The notes beneath the pieces are model-generated. The model worked only from the letters and a program-made list of their open reading frames with translations, did not search any database and had not been told where the DNA came from. The translations under genes were made by a program, and so were the position numbers. Of a DNA stretch of 64,000 nt, positions 8,257 through 16,071 are shown one piece after another. The stretch is from JAOPZW01 sp963835295 (lineage in GTDB: Bacteria; Actinomycetota; Thermoleophilia; Solirubrobacterales; Solirubrobacteraceae): contig CAWIEX010000014.1 in the NCBI GenBank assembly GCA_963835295.1, positions 1,116,001 to 1,180,000 of the forward strand, read 5' to 3'. The stretch's first letter is position 1, and each line of letters begins with the position of its first letter.

Positions 8257-8884
8257 CCGGGAACGTCGCGATCCAGATCACGCTGCCGAGGAACAGCGCA
8301 CACCCCAGCCCGAGGATCACCATCCGCGTCGTGGACGAGCGAAGACGGGTGCTGATGCCGGCGAAGAACAGCGCCGAGGCGAACAGCACCACGGCCAGCG
8401 AGTAGTCGTCGGCTCGCTGAATGAATCCACCGGCGCGCTGGGAGGCCGCGGCGGCCTTCACCTCGAGGCGGTCGGCCGCCGCGTTGGCCGCGAGCTTGTA
8501 CTGCGCCATGGCGAACGGCGACAGCGGGGCGCTGGGGTTCTTCCGCGGCCTGGTCGCCACCCAGGCTTCGAACGCCGGCTTGAACTCAGGCCGAAAGCGC
8601 TTGTCGTAGAACGCGGCGAGCTCGGTCTCGTTGCGCGCATACGCGTCGACCCATTGCGTGAACAGCGCGACGTCGATCTGCCCCTGCCTGTTCGCCACGT
8701 TCGCCGCGCGCGTCGACTCGACGCGGGCGGCGACCGATGCGCTCTGCGCCCTGGCCTGCTCGCCGTGCCAGCGCGCCGATTGGTAGGACGCCCATGCCGT
8801 GGCCACCGCGGCCACCGCGAGCAGCACGGTGGCCACGAGCTCGAAGTGGCGGTCGAAGCGGGTCTCCCCCGGGCCTTCGGTCAA
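8240..8884 (-). CDS. DUF4337-like membrane protein
   Basis: About 214 aa. One N-terminal membrane helix (residues about 14-33), a long charged helical segment (about 35-150, rich in Ala, Arg, Gln) and two C-terminal helices (about 160-205). The general layout recalls DUF4337 proteins, but the match is from memory and only approximate. The start is inferred as TTG8884, which overlaps the stop of the upstream DUF4239 gene (TTGA), so the two are translationally coupled. The 3' end overlaps the CYTH gene by 17 nt. Confidence 0.6.
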   Translation of the reverse strand: MTEGPGETRFDRHFELVATVLLAVAAVATAWASYQSARWHGEQARAQSASVAARVESTRAANVANRQGQIDVALFTQWVDAYARNETELAAFYDKRFRPEFKPAFEAWVATRPRKNPSAPLSPFAMAQYKLAANAAADRLEVKAAAASQRAGGFIQRADDYSLAVVLFASALFFAGISTRLRSSTTRMVILGLGCALFLGSVIWIATFPVSLSV

Positions 8885-9711
8885 GACGAGACCCGGGCGC
8901 CCCGCGCATCGCACGGCGCCGGAGCGCGCACGTTGAGGACGGTGCGCGCGGTGTCGAGGATCCGCAGCGACCGCTGCATCGCCACCGGCTGGATCTGACC
9001 GACGCCAGCGCTGTAGGGGTGGTTGAGGGCGTTGATCGCGGCCAGCGTCAGCACGATCACCGTGGTCGCCGATCCCATGAGCATCGCCTGGGAGGGGACG
9101 CCCTCTCCGCTGTCCGCGAAGAAGAGCATGAAGGTGAAGACGACGCCCGCGATCAGGAAGAGGACGAGCCAGATCGAGGTGGGAATGATGCCCTCGGCGC
9201 CGTGGAGTCGATCGCGGCGCCCCGCCTCGCGGTCCGAGGTCTGATCGAGCCACTTGCCGTACGCGGCCTGCTCGCTGGCGCTCTTCGGGTTCACGAGCCG
9301 CAGGCTGCGGAAGAGGGCGATCGACCAGGGGTTGATGGTGTCGCCGCCCTTCCCGTCCTGCATCTGGGGCCACTCCTGGTGCACGACCGAGCGTCCGTAG
9401 CAGACGATCTCCCCGGTCAGGCGGTCGCGCACGGCCGGGGGCAGGAGCTCCGCGGTCTCGAACTGCTGGACGACCGTGAGCGCCTCGGCCTCCCCGCCAC
9501 TGCGCGACTGGTCGTAGGTCGTGAAGGCGAGGAAGATGATGAAGCCGGCGAAGATCGCGAAGCCGCCGGCGAGCACGCCGAACACCCCTGAGGCCCGATC
9601 GCCGTCCTTGAAGTAGCTGCCCTCCGGAGCCCGACGCCGGACCAGGAGCATCGCCCCGATGGTCGCGGCGTTGACGGCGAGCAGGATGAGGATGGTCCAG
9701 AACACGCTCAT
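8881..9711 (-). CDS. DUF4239 family membrane protein
   Basis: 276 aa with two N-terminal and two C-terminal membrane helices around a soluble middle domain. The segment GGFAIFAGFIIFLAFTTYDQSR (residues about 50-71) and the ALNHPYSAGVGQIQP motif near the end are typical of DUF4239, also called bestrophin-like. The biochemical role is unknown. It is first gene of a two-gene operon reading leftward from bidirectional promoter element copy 5. Confidence 0.78.
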   Translation of the reverse strand: MSVFWTILILLAVNAATIGAMLLVRRRAPEGSYFKDGDRASGVFGVLAGGFAIFAGFIIFLAFTTYDQSRSGGEAEALTVVQQFETAELLPPAVRDRLTGEIVCYGRSVVHQEWPQMQDGKGGDTINPWSIALFRSLRLVNPKSASEQAAYGKWLDQTSDREAGRRDRLHGAEGIIPTSIWLVLFLIAGVVFTFMLFFADSGEGVPSQAMLMGSATTVIVLTLAAINALNHPYSAGVGQIQPVAMQRSLRILDTARTVLNVRAPAPCDARGARVSS

Positions 9712-9762
9712 GAGGACCGGCCCACGCTAGGAGCGGGTCCGCCGCGCTGCATCCTCCGAAGC

Positions 9763-9820
9763 GGGTGATCGCCGGTCACCCGAAGTGGATGACGACAGGT
9801 CGCGATCCGCGGTCGATAGT
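9763..9820. promoter_or_regulatory. Bidirectional triple-box element, copy 5
   Basis: Four half-sites: GGGTGA (9763-9768), 7 nt, TCACCC (9776-9781), 5 nt, GGATGA (9787-9792), 7 nt, TCGCGA (9800-9805). Rightward, a GATAGT -10-like hexamer (9815-9820) follows. Leftward, the TCACCC read at 9768-9763 acts as third box with ATGCAG at 9752-9747. It serves the divergent DUF4239 and DUF1269 genes, both of which have leaders. Confidence 0.72.
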
Positions 9821-9870
9821 GGCGTCGTACCGGCCGCCCTCGGGCGGCGAGCCCGACACCGGAGGATCAC

Positions 9871-10365
9871 ATGAGCAACCTCGTCGCCGTCGCCTATCCC
9901 GACCAGTCCACCGCTTCCGAGGTGGCCCAGACCCTCGTCGAACTCCAGAAGGAGCACTCGATCCAGCTCGACGATCTCGTCGTCGCCATCCGCAAGGACG
10001 ACGGCAAGATCAAGCTGAAGCAGAGCTTCAGCCCGAGTGGGAGCGGCGCTGCCGGAGGCGCCCTGTGGGGAGGCCTCATCGGCCTCATCTTCTTCATGCC
10101 CCTGCTGGGCATGGCCATCGGCGGAGCGACCGGGGCCGCCACGGGCGCCGCGACCGACGTCGGCGTCGACGACAAGTTCATGAAGGAGCTCGGCGAGAAG
10201 CTCCAGCCGGGCGGCGCCGCGGTCTTCGTCCTCGTCAGCCAGTCGACGCCCGACAAGGTGCTGCCGCGCATCTCCCAGTACGGCGGCGAGGTCATCCACA
10301 GCTCGCTGAGCGAGCACGCGGAGGAGACCCTGCAGGAGGCGCTGCGCGCGCACGCGACCGCCTAG
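9871..10365 (+). CDS. DUF1269 domain protein
   Basis: 164 aa. A ferredoxin-like soluble fold (residues 1-50, starting SNLVAVAYPDQSTA) is interrupted by a Gly-rich hydrophobic hairpin (about 58-95, GGALWGGLIGLIFFMPLLGMAIGG). It resumes with a second soluble half. This is the standard DUF1269 layout. It probably associates with the membrane, and its function is unknown. A strong ribosome-binding site (CCGGAGGATCAC) precedes ATG9871. Confidence 0.85.
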   Translation: MSNLVAVAYPDQSTASEVAQTLVELQKEHSIQLDDLVVAIRKDDGKIKLKQSFSPSGSGAAGGALWGGLIGLIFFMPLLGMAIGGATGAATGAATDVGVDDKFMKELGEKLQPGGAAVFVLVSQSTPDKVLPRISQYGGEVIHSSLSEHAEETLQEALRAHATA

Positions 10366-10383
10366 GTCGGCGAGAGGAATGCA

Positions 10384-10956
10384 TCAGGCGGGGGCGGCGG
10401 TGATCGGCGGCGCCACGTCGGAGCCGCCCCCCCTGTGCACCTTGCGCAGCTGGAAGGCCGCGACCAGGGCGAACACGCCGCGGAAGATGAGGGAGATGCC
10501 GAAGAACACCGCCAGCGTGACGAGGCTCTCGTCGGGCCAGGAGAGGATGAGGATGCCCAGCACGAGGTCGATGACGGCGCTGAGCAACGACAGGCCGCGG
10601 TGCTCGACGCTGGCGACTGCGCGCACGAGACGCGCGACCCCGGTCACGATCAGGTACGCGCCGAGCACGACGACGAGCGCCAAGAGGCTGTCGCCGGGGC
10701 GGCGCAGGCAGATCAGGCCGGCGAGGAGCGCGACGATCCCGACGATGGCGCTGAGAGCGCGCGAGGCGGGATCTCCGACGACCGCTTCGACGAGCTCGAA
10801 GACGCCCGCCATCAGCAGATAGAAGCCGAAGATGATCCCGACCGCGAGCAGCGTGACGTCGGGGAACACGATGGCCAGCACGCCGCACACGAGCGACACG
10901 ACGCCCAGCACCGCCAGCAGCCACCACTCCTTCGCCAATTGCGCGATGTCGGCCAT
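10384..10956 (-). CDS. HdeD family acid-resistance-like membrane protein
   Basis: 190 aa with six membrane helices in three repeated pairs (DUF308 repeats). Recurrent segments are GVLAIVFPDVTLLAVGIIFGFYLL (about residues 24-47), a central RRPGDSLLALVVVLGAYLI and a third ILSWPDESLVTLAVFFG. E. coli HdeD acts in acid resistance at high cell density, and the role of actinobacterial homologues is unproven. The ribosome-binding site GAGAGGAAGG precedes ATG10956. Promoter copy 6 lies 46 nt upstream. Confidence 0.85.
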   Translation of the reverse strand: MADIAQLAKEWWLLAVLGVVSLVCGVLAIVFPDVTLLAVGIIFGFYLLMAGVFELVEAVVGDPASRALSAIVGIVALLAGLICLRRPGDSLLALVVVLGAYLIVTGVARLVRAVASVEHRGLSLLSAVIDLVLGILILSWPDESLVTLAVFFGISLIFRGVFALVAAFQLRKVHRGGGSDVAPPITAAPA

Positions 10957-10985
10957 GGTCCTTCCTCTCGTAGGGGTCGACCGCG

Positions 10986-11044
10986 AAGCTAGGCCGCGCT
11001 GGGGTGAGACGTCGTCACCCGCCTCGGGTGAGGCGCGGTCACCG
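10986..11044 (-). promoter_or_regulatory. Triple-box element, copy 6 (HdeD gene)
   Basis: Minus strand: TCACCC (11031-11026), 5 nt, GGGTGA (11020-11015), 7 nt, TCACCC (11007-11002), 10 nt, TAGCTT (10991-10986) as -10. A fourth, imperfect half-site TCACCG (11039-11044, plus strand) overlaps the stop region of the channel gene. Predicted transcription starts near 10979, giving a leader of about 23 nt. Confidence 0.78.
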
Positions 11045-11701
11045 CCGCTGATGGCGCAGGTTCCCCACCAGCGTCGCGATGACCGTCACGAGATAGAGCT
11101 GGCCCATGAGCATCTCGAGCACCACGAGCGCGCGCCCCGCGCGCGTGGCGGCCGTGTAGTCGCCGAATCCCGTCGTCGTGAGCGCGGTGAAGCTGAAGTA
11201 GACGCGCGCGTTCTGGGTGGCGTCGGTCCCCGAGGCGAAGTACGGGCTGGACCCGCCGGTCGCCAGCGTGCCGACGATGAAGGCGAACGCGAGTCCGACC
11301 AGCATGTACACCGCCAGCGCGCCGAAGACGGCCTGCAGGACGACACCGCGCTCGATGACGAGCCGCACGAGCCCCGCGAGGATGACGCCGGCGGTCACGG
11401 CGAGCAGCACGGTGGTACCCGCGAAGGTCAAGGCGGGATGCGGGCCGACGAAGGCCGCCGTGACGCCGCCGATGAGCACGACGACCCCGACACCCGCGCC
11501 CGCCAGCCGGCGCGTGGCGGCCGGCGCGCGCGACGTGAGCACCGCGACGAGGAGCGTCGCCCCGGCGGCGAGGAGCTCGATCGTCCGCACGGCGCCGCCG
11601 TCTTCAGCGATCAGGGCGAAGACGGCGATCGCGAGCGTGAGCAGTAGGACGCCGCCGTAGCGGAAACCCCCGGCGCCGTGCGCCTCCGCTGGCCTGCTCA
11701 C
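11039..11701 (-). CDS. Two-pore-helix potassium channel protein (Ion_trans_2)
   Basis: 220 aa. Four N-terminal hydrophobic segments (residues about 10-120) are followed by a classic pore unit: helix, pore loop with TTTGFGDY (a K+ selectivity filter of the GFGD type, residues about 182-189), and a final helix. No cytoplasmic RCK/TrkA domain follows. It probably conducts K+ across the cytoplasmic membrane. The start is GTG11701, overlapping the stop of the upstream hydrolase gene (GTGA), so the genes form an operon. Longer in-frame extensions are Arg-rich antisense sequence and are rejected. Confidence 0.82.
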   Translation of the reverse strand: MSRPAEAHGAGGFRYGGVLLLTLAIAVFALIAEDGGAVRTIELLAAGATLLVAVLTSRAPAATRRLAGAGVGVVVLIGGVTAAFVGPHPALTFAGTTVLLAVTAGVILAGLVRLVIERGVVLQAVFGALAVYMLVGLAFAFIVGTLATGGSSPYFASGTDATQNARVYFSFTALTTTGFGDYTAATRAGRALVVLEMLMGQLYLVTVIATLVGNLRHQRR

Positions 11702-12471
11702 GAAGCGACCCCGCCGAGCAGCAGCTTGTCGCCGGGGGCGAGCACGCGCACCTCGACCTCGGGCGCCAGCTCTGCCACATGGCTCGCGAACACGCGCGGC
11801 GGCTCGACGAGCGCGCTGCCGCGGAGGACTTCCAGACCCACCGGGAAGAACGTGCCCCAGTGGATCGGGACGGCGATCGCCGGACGCACGATCGCCACCG
11901 CGCGCGCCGCGCTCAGCGGGTCCATGTGCCCCGGCCCGAGCGACGGCCCCCACCCCCAGACCGGCAACAGGGCGACGTCGAATCGCCCGGCGAAGCTCCG
12001 CATCCCGTCGAAGAGCTCGGTGTCGCCCGCGAAGTAGACCCGCTGCTCACCGGCGATCTCGTAGCCCACGGTCGCGACCGGCGCGGCCAGCGGGCGTCGG
12101 CGGCCGTCATGGACCGCGGCCAACGCCGTGATGGTGGCATCGCCGATGGTGACGCGATCGCCGGGCAGGACCTCGTCGATCCCGGCGAAGCCGATGCGCC
12201 GCAGCAGCCGCCCAGCTCCCTGCGGCGCGACGACGCGCGCCCCGCGCGCCACGGAGCGCAGGGAGCGGACGTCGAGATGGTCGAGATGCACGTGCGAGAC
12301 GAGCACGGCGTCGATGCCCTCGGTCACCGCCGGGTCCGGGCGGGCGCCGTGACGGCGTAGATGACCCAGCCGCGTGCGCAGCAGCGGATCGGTCAGCAGC
12401 CGCACGCCCCCGAGCTCGAGGAGCACGGTGGCGTGACCGACCCAGGTCAGGCGCTCGTCGTCGCGCGTCAC
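11698..12471 (-). CDS. UlaG-like metallo-beta-lactamase-fold hydrolase
   Basis: About 257 aa. It has the metal-binding HxHxDH motif (SHVHLDHLD, residues about 60-68), a FAGDTELF segment supplying a bridging Asp, and PIHWGTFFP with the C-terminal His. This pattern fits UlaG-type lactonases and related L-ascorbate-6-phosphate-lactonase-like enzymes. The substrate is unknown. ATG12480 lies inside the -10-like hexamer of promoter copy 7, while GTG12471 sits 24 nt after the third box, so GTG12471 is preferred. It overlaps the channel gene downstream. Confidence 0.8.
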   Translation of the reverse strand: MTRDDERLTWVGHATVLLELGGVRLLTDPLLRTRLGHLRRHGARPDPAVTEGIDAVLVSHVHLDHLDVRSLRSVARGARVVAPQGAGRLLRRIGFAGIDEVLPGDRVTIGDATITALAAVHDGRRRPLAAPVATVGYEIAGEQRVYFAGDTELFDGMRSFAGRFDVALLPVWGWGPSLGPGHMDPLSAARAVAIVRPAIAVPIHWGTFFPVGLEVLRGSALVEPPRVFASHVAELAPEVEVRVLAPGDKLLLGGVAS

Positions 12472-12478
12472 GACGGCC

Positions 12479-12559
12479 ATCGTTCCGCCGTCGCGGGCGA
12501 AGCCGCATCACCCCCTGCGGGTGAGCCGGGTTCACCCAGGTCGGGGCCATGCTCCTCCC
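12479..12559. promoter_or_regulatory. Bidirectional triple-box element, copy 7
   Basis: Four half-sites: GGGCGA (12495-12500), 7 nt, TCACCC (12508-12513), 5 nt, GGGTGA (12519-12524), 7 nt, TCACCC (12532-12537). Rightward, CATGCT (12548-12553) and ATG12560 reproduce the 23 nt box-to-ATG distance exactly. Leftward, AACGAT (12484-12479) precedes GTG12471. Both transcripts may be leaderless. Confidence 0.82.
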
Positions 12560-12706
12560 ATGAAGCGCCGAAGTCATCGTCGCGGGCCCGGTTGGTACGC
12601 GCGTACGGCGCTCGATGTTCGGACCGCCTGGTGGATCGGCAGGCGCCTGTGGCGCCTGCGCTTCCACGAAGCGAGCGCCGGTCCCCCACGACGCCGACGC
12701 GGGTGA
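12560..12706 (+). CDS. Leaderless 48-aa Arg/Trp-rich small protein
   Basis: 48 aa, strongly basic (many Arg) with four Trp residues. The centre WWIGRRLWRLRF (about residues 24-35) could form an amphipathic cationic helix. No homologue is recognised. The support for coding is positional: ATG12560 lies exactly where copies 1 and 4 of the promoter place their ATG, 23 nt after the third TCACCC box. The 72 nt to the next ATG contain two ribosome-binding sites, consistent with a downstream operon. It could instead be an untranslated leader. Confidence 0.5.
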   Translation: MKRRSHRRGPGWYARTALDVRTAWWIGRRLWRLRFHEASAGPPRRRRG

Positions 12707-12777
12707 ACCTGCCCGGAGACGTCGCGCGTCCCAGTCTGAAAGGAGCTCCCGTGAGCGCCACCCAACGAGGAGAGGTC

Positions 12778-13191
12778 ATGGCAGTCGGCCCCGTCGACGT
12801 CTACATCATCGGCTTTCCCGACAACAAGTTCACCGGGCGTATCGCCCCGGCGATCATGGAGTTGGTGGACAACGGCACGATTCGAGTGCTCGATCTGCTC
12901 TTCGTGTCGAAGGATGCAGACGGGGTCGTGACCTCACTGCAGGCTGCGGACCTCGACGAGGAGGGCGCCGCCTTCGTCTCGATCGACGTCACGCAGCCGG
13001 GTGCGTTGGGGCCCGAGGACGCCGACGAGGTCAGCGAGGACCTCCCGGCCAACAGCTCGGCCCTCCTGATCGCCTTCGAGAACGCCTGGGCCGCCAAGTT
13101 GGTCGACGCGCTCCAGGCCTCGGACGCAATCGTGATCGACTCGATCCGGATCCCGGTCGACGTCGTGACAGCCGCGCTCGACGCCGGCTAG
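12778..13191 (+). CDS. DUF6325 family protein
   Basis: 137 aa soluble protein beginning MAVGPVDVYIIGFPDNKF. Key segments are KFTGRIAPAIMELVDNGTIRVLDLLFV (about residues 16-42), an acidic middle, and ALLIAFENAWAAKLVDAL (about 93-110). I recognise this pattern as DUF6325, whose function is unknown. ATG12778 has AGGAG 5 nt upstream. An in-frame GTG12751 also has AGGAG and would add nine residues, so both starts may be used. The SHOCT gene follows after 31 nt. Confidence 0.75.
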   Translation: MAVGPVDVYIIGFPDNKFTGRIAPAIMELVDNGTIRVLDLLFVSKDADGVVTSLQAADLDEEGAAFVSIDVTQPGALGPEDADEVSEDLPANSSALLIAFENAWAAKLVDALQASDAIVIDSIRIPVDVVTAALDAG

Positions 13192-13222
13192 ACCCCCACC
13201 TTCGAGCTCGAGAGGAAACGAC

Positions 13223-13507
13223 ATGGGACTTCTACGTATGGCAGCCCGCACGGCCGTCGTCGCCGGAACCGCCACCGCCGTGTCCGGCCGCGTGGCACGT
13301 CGTCAGGCCGCCAGGTACGGCGAGCCGTCGCCGTACGGATCCGAGCCGCAGCAGTACGCGCCCGAGCCGCAGCAGTACGCGCCGCCGGCGCCGGCGGAAG
13401 AGGACGACGCGACCGCACAGCTGCAGAAGCTGGCCGCGCTGCACACGCAGGGCGTGCTCACCGATGAGGAGTTCGCATCAGCCAAGGCCAAGATCCTCGG
13501 ACTCTGA
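13223..13507 (+). CDS. SHOCT domain protein with Gln/Tyr/Pro-rich linker
   Basis: 94 aa. The N-terminus (residues 1-25) is Ala-rich and could be a short membrane-associated helix. Residues about 32-58 contain a tandem EPQQYAPEPQQYAP repeat. The C-terminus (about 62-94) is a SHOCT domain ending LHTQGVLTDEEFASAKAKILGL. SHOCT domains are short oligomerisation motifs common on small membrane proteins. A ribosome-binding site (GAGAGGAAACGAC) precedes ATG13223. Confidence 0.78.
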   Translation: MGLLRMAARTAVVAGTATAVSGRVARRQAARYGEPSPYGSEPQQYAPEPQQYAPPAPAEEDDATAQLQKLAALHTQGVLTDEEFASAKAKILGL

Positions 13508-13524
13508 CCTGACGCCGGGGCGCA

Positions 13525-14265
13525 GTGACGCACGTCGAGGCGTACTCGCGGCTGGCAGGGGTCTACGACGAGATCGTCATCGACCCCTGCCACGACCGCT
13601 GGGCCTCGTTCCTCCATGAGCTGTGGAGCACCGACCCGCAGGGCGTGCGCTCCGTGCTCGATCTCTGCTGCGGCACCGGCCTCCTCGCGGGCGAGCTGAT
13701 TGCACGCGGCTACCGTGTCGCCGGCATCGACGCGGCCGACGCGATGCTGGCCCAGGCGCGCGAGCGCCTTGGCCGCGAGGTGGCGTTGAGCCGGGTGACG
13801 CTCCCCGATCTCGCGATCGACGGTGTCTTCGACGCGGCGGTGTGCACGTTCGACGGCCTCAACTATCTCGCTCCCGCGCAGCTGCGGCTGACGATGGCGG
13901 CGGTCGCCCTCCGGCTTCGGCCCGCCGGGTGGCTCGTCTTCGACCTCCACACCGACGCGATGATGGACTTCACCATCGCCAACCCCGACGTCGCGGGCGC
14001 ATCGGCCGGAAACGACTTCGCGATCAGCAGCGTCGTCGATCCCGGCACGCGCACGTGCGACACCACGATCGAGCTCACGCGCCCCCGTGACGGTGACTCG
14101 TTCAGCGAGTGCCACCGGCAGTACTTCCACACGGACGCGGAGGTTCGCGCCAGCCTCCACGACGCAGGCTTCGCGGTGATCGCGGTCGGCGAGGAGTACA
14201 CGCATCGGCCGGCAGACGCCTCGACCCTGCGCGCGACCTGGACTGCACGGCGTCTGCCGACGTGA
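13525..14265 (+). CDS. Class I SAM-dependent methyltransferase
   Basis: 246 aa. It has motif I VLDLCCGTGLLAGEL (about residues 43-57, the SAM-binding Gly-rich loop), the acidic end of strand 2 in VAGIDAADAML and FDAAVCTFDGLNYL as motif IV. The N-terminal YSRLAGVYDEIV is common to small-molecule methyltransferases of this group. The substrate is unknown. GTG13525 is used, 17 nt after the SHOCT gene, so it closes the operon starting at copy 7. Confidence 0.82.
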   Translation: MTHVEAYSRLAGVYDEIVIDPCHDRWASFLHELWSTDPQGVRSVLDLCCGTGLLAGELIARGYRVAGIDAADAMLAQARERLGREVALSRVTLPDLAIDGVFDAAVCTFDGLNYLAPAQLRLTMAAVALRLRPAGWLVFDLHTDAMMDFTIANPDVAGASAGNDFAISSVVDPGTRTCDTTIELTRPRDGDSFSECHRQYFHTDAEVRASLHDAGFAVIAVGEEYTHRPADASTLRATWTARRLPT

Positions 14266-14301
14266 TCTCCGTCGCCGACGGGGTCGAGCGCGATGCCTCG
14301 T

Positions 14302-14347
14302 TCACCCAAACCGGGTGACGTCCGCTCACCCGTATGCAGCGCATGGT
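14302..14347 (+). promoter_or_regulatory. Triple-box element, copy 8 (MFS transporter)
   Basis: TCACCC (14302-14307), 5 nt, GGGTGA (14313-14318), 7 nt, TCACCC (14326-14331), 10 nt, CATGGT (14342-14347). Predicted transcription begins near 14354. The first ATG downstream (14356) opens a 14-codon leader reading frame before the transporter gene. Confidence 0.8.
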
Positions 14348-14355
14348 TGCGACGG

Positions 14356-14400
14356 ATGCTGACCTGCGCACCAGCTCGTCTCCGCAAGCCGGTTCGGTGA
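14356..14400 (+). CDS. Possible 14-aa leader peptide
   Basis: ATG14356 opens MLTCAPARLRKPVR and stops at 14400, 3 nt before the GTG of the MFS gene. It would begin 2 nt from the predicted transcription start, so it could be translated leaderless and couple translation to the transporter. It is too short for coding statistics. Confidence 0.3.
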   Translation: MLTCAPARLRKPVR

Positions 14401-14403
14401 ACC

Positions 14404-16041
14404 GTGCGTAAGTGGATCCCGATGCTCATCCTCGCGTCGGCCCAGTTCGTCATGGTGCTCGACTCGAGCGTCATGAACGTGGCGATCTCGCAGATCGTCG
14501 AGGATCTCCACACGTCGATCCAGGGCGTGCAGACGGCGATCACGCTGTACACGCTCGTGATGGCCGCCTTCATGCTGCTGGGGGCGAAGCTCGGCGACAT
14601 CCTGGGCCGCAATCGCGCTTTTGCCATCGGCCTGGCCATCTACGGAGTCGGGTCGCTGACGACCGCGCTGAGCCCGAACCTCGCGGTCCTGCTGGCCGGC
14701 TGGTCGGGTGTCGAGGGGTTCGGCGCCGTCCTCGTGATCCCGGCCATCGCGGCGCTCACCGCCGCCAACTACGAGGGTCAGGCGCGCGCGCTCGCCTATG
14801 CCCTGCTCGGCGGCATCGCCGCCATCGCGGTCGCCGCCGGCCCGCTCATCGGCGGCTGGGTCACCACTCAGTTCTCCTGGCGCTACGTCTTCGCGGGCGA
14901 GACCGTCGTCGTGATCCTCATCCTGCTGCTGCGCGGGCAGATCACGCAGGCCCCCGCAGCCGAGCGGCGTCCGCGGCTCGACGTCGTCGGCGTCCTGCTG
15001 TCGTCGAGCGGTCTGGGCGTCATGGTGTTCGCGATCCTGCGCAGCAGCGTGTGGGGATTCGTCAAGCCACGCACGCCCCCGACCATCAACGGCACGGAGA
15101 TCACGCCCCTGAGCTTCTCGCCGGTGCCCTTCATGGTGCTCGGCGGGCTCGCCTTGCTCGGAGCATTCGCCGCGTGGGAGCAGCGCTGTGCGCGCCTCGG
15201 CCGCGACCAGCTGCTCGACACGACGCTGCTGCGCAACGTGCAGCTGCGCGCCGGACTCTCCACGATGGTCGGCCAGCAGCTCGTCCTCATGGGCACGTTC
15301 TTCGTGATCCCCGTGTACCTGCAGGTCGTGCTCGGCCTCGACGCGTTCGAGACCGGCAAGCGCCTGCTCCCGCTCTCCGTGGCCATGCTCGTCTTCGCCC
15401 TCCTGGGCCCGCGGATCGCGGCACGTCGGTCGCCACGCATCGTCGCCCAGCTCGGGCTGGTCGCGGTCAGCCTCGGCGCCATCGCGTTGCTGGCCACGCT
15501 CGACGTGAAGCTCAACGACACCGGCTTCAGGGTGGCCCTCTGCCTGATCGGTGCGGGTGCCGGCCTGCTCGCCTCGCAGCTGGGCAACGTCATCATGTCC
15601 TCCGTCGCGCCGACGAAGACGAGCGAGGGCGGTGGGCTCCAGGGCACCGCCCAGAATCTGGGGTCCTCCCTGGGCACCGCGATCATCGGCGCCGTGCTGC
15701 TCGCAGCGCTCGCGACAGGCTTCAGCGAGCGCATCGCCGACAACCCCAATGTCCCCGCGGCCGCGCGCGAGACGATCGTCGCCACGGCCGCGAAGGGCAT
15801 CGACATCGTGCCCGTGGCGGCGGCCGAGCAGGCGGCCGTCGACGGTGGCCTCACGCAGGACCAGGCGCGCGCGGTCGCCGCGGACTACGGCGACGCGCAG
15901 CTCGAGGCGCTGCGGCTCGCGCTCGGCGCGGTGGCCCTCGCCGCGTTGCTGTCGCTGTGGTTCACGCGGGGACTGCCGACCAGGTCGCTCGCGGACGGGG
16001 ACATCGCGGTTCCCGAGGCGGCGGCCGCAGCCGTCAGCTGA
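14404..16041 (+). CDS. MFS multidrug exporter, DHA2/EmrB-QacA type
   Basis: 545 aa with about 14 membrane helices. The first helix contains FVMVLDSSVMNVA, the DHA2 signature with a membrane Asp. GDILGRNRAF is motif A between helices 2 and 3, and GPLIGGWVTTQFSWRYVF fits motif C. It is predicted to export hydrophobic or cationic compounds using the proton gradient. It starts at GTG14404 behind promoter copy 8, so it probably belongs to the same regulon. A related transporter is at 20245. Confidence 0.88.
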   Translation: MRKWIPMLILASAQFVMVLDSSVMNVAISQIVEDLHTSIQGVQTAITLYTLVMAAFMLLGAKLGDILGRNRAFAIGLAIYGVGSLTTALSPNLAVLLAGWSGVEGFGAVLVIPAIAALTAANYEGQARALAYALLGGIAAIAVAAGPLIGGWVTTQFSWRYVFAGETVVVILILLLRGQITQAPAAERRPRLDVVGVLLSSSGLGVMVFAILRSSVWGFVKPRTPPTINGTEITPLSFSPVPFMVLGGLALLGAFAAWEQRCARLGRDQLLDTTLLRNVQLRAGLSTMVGQQLVLMGTFFVIPVYLQVVLGLDAFETGKRLLPLSVAMLVFALLGPRIAARRSPRIVAQLGLVAVSLGAIALLATLDVKLNDTGFRVALCLIGAGAGLLASQLGNVIMSSVAPTKTSEGGGLQGTAQNLGSSLGTAIIGAVLLAALATGFSERIADNPNVPAAARETIVATAAKGIDIVPVAAAEQAAVDGGLTQDQARAVAADYGDAQLEALRLALGAVALAALLSLWFTRGLPTRSLADGDIAVPEAAAAAVS

Positions 16042-16071
16042 CCAGACCGCCGATGCCGCGTCCTATGAGGG

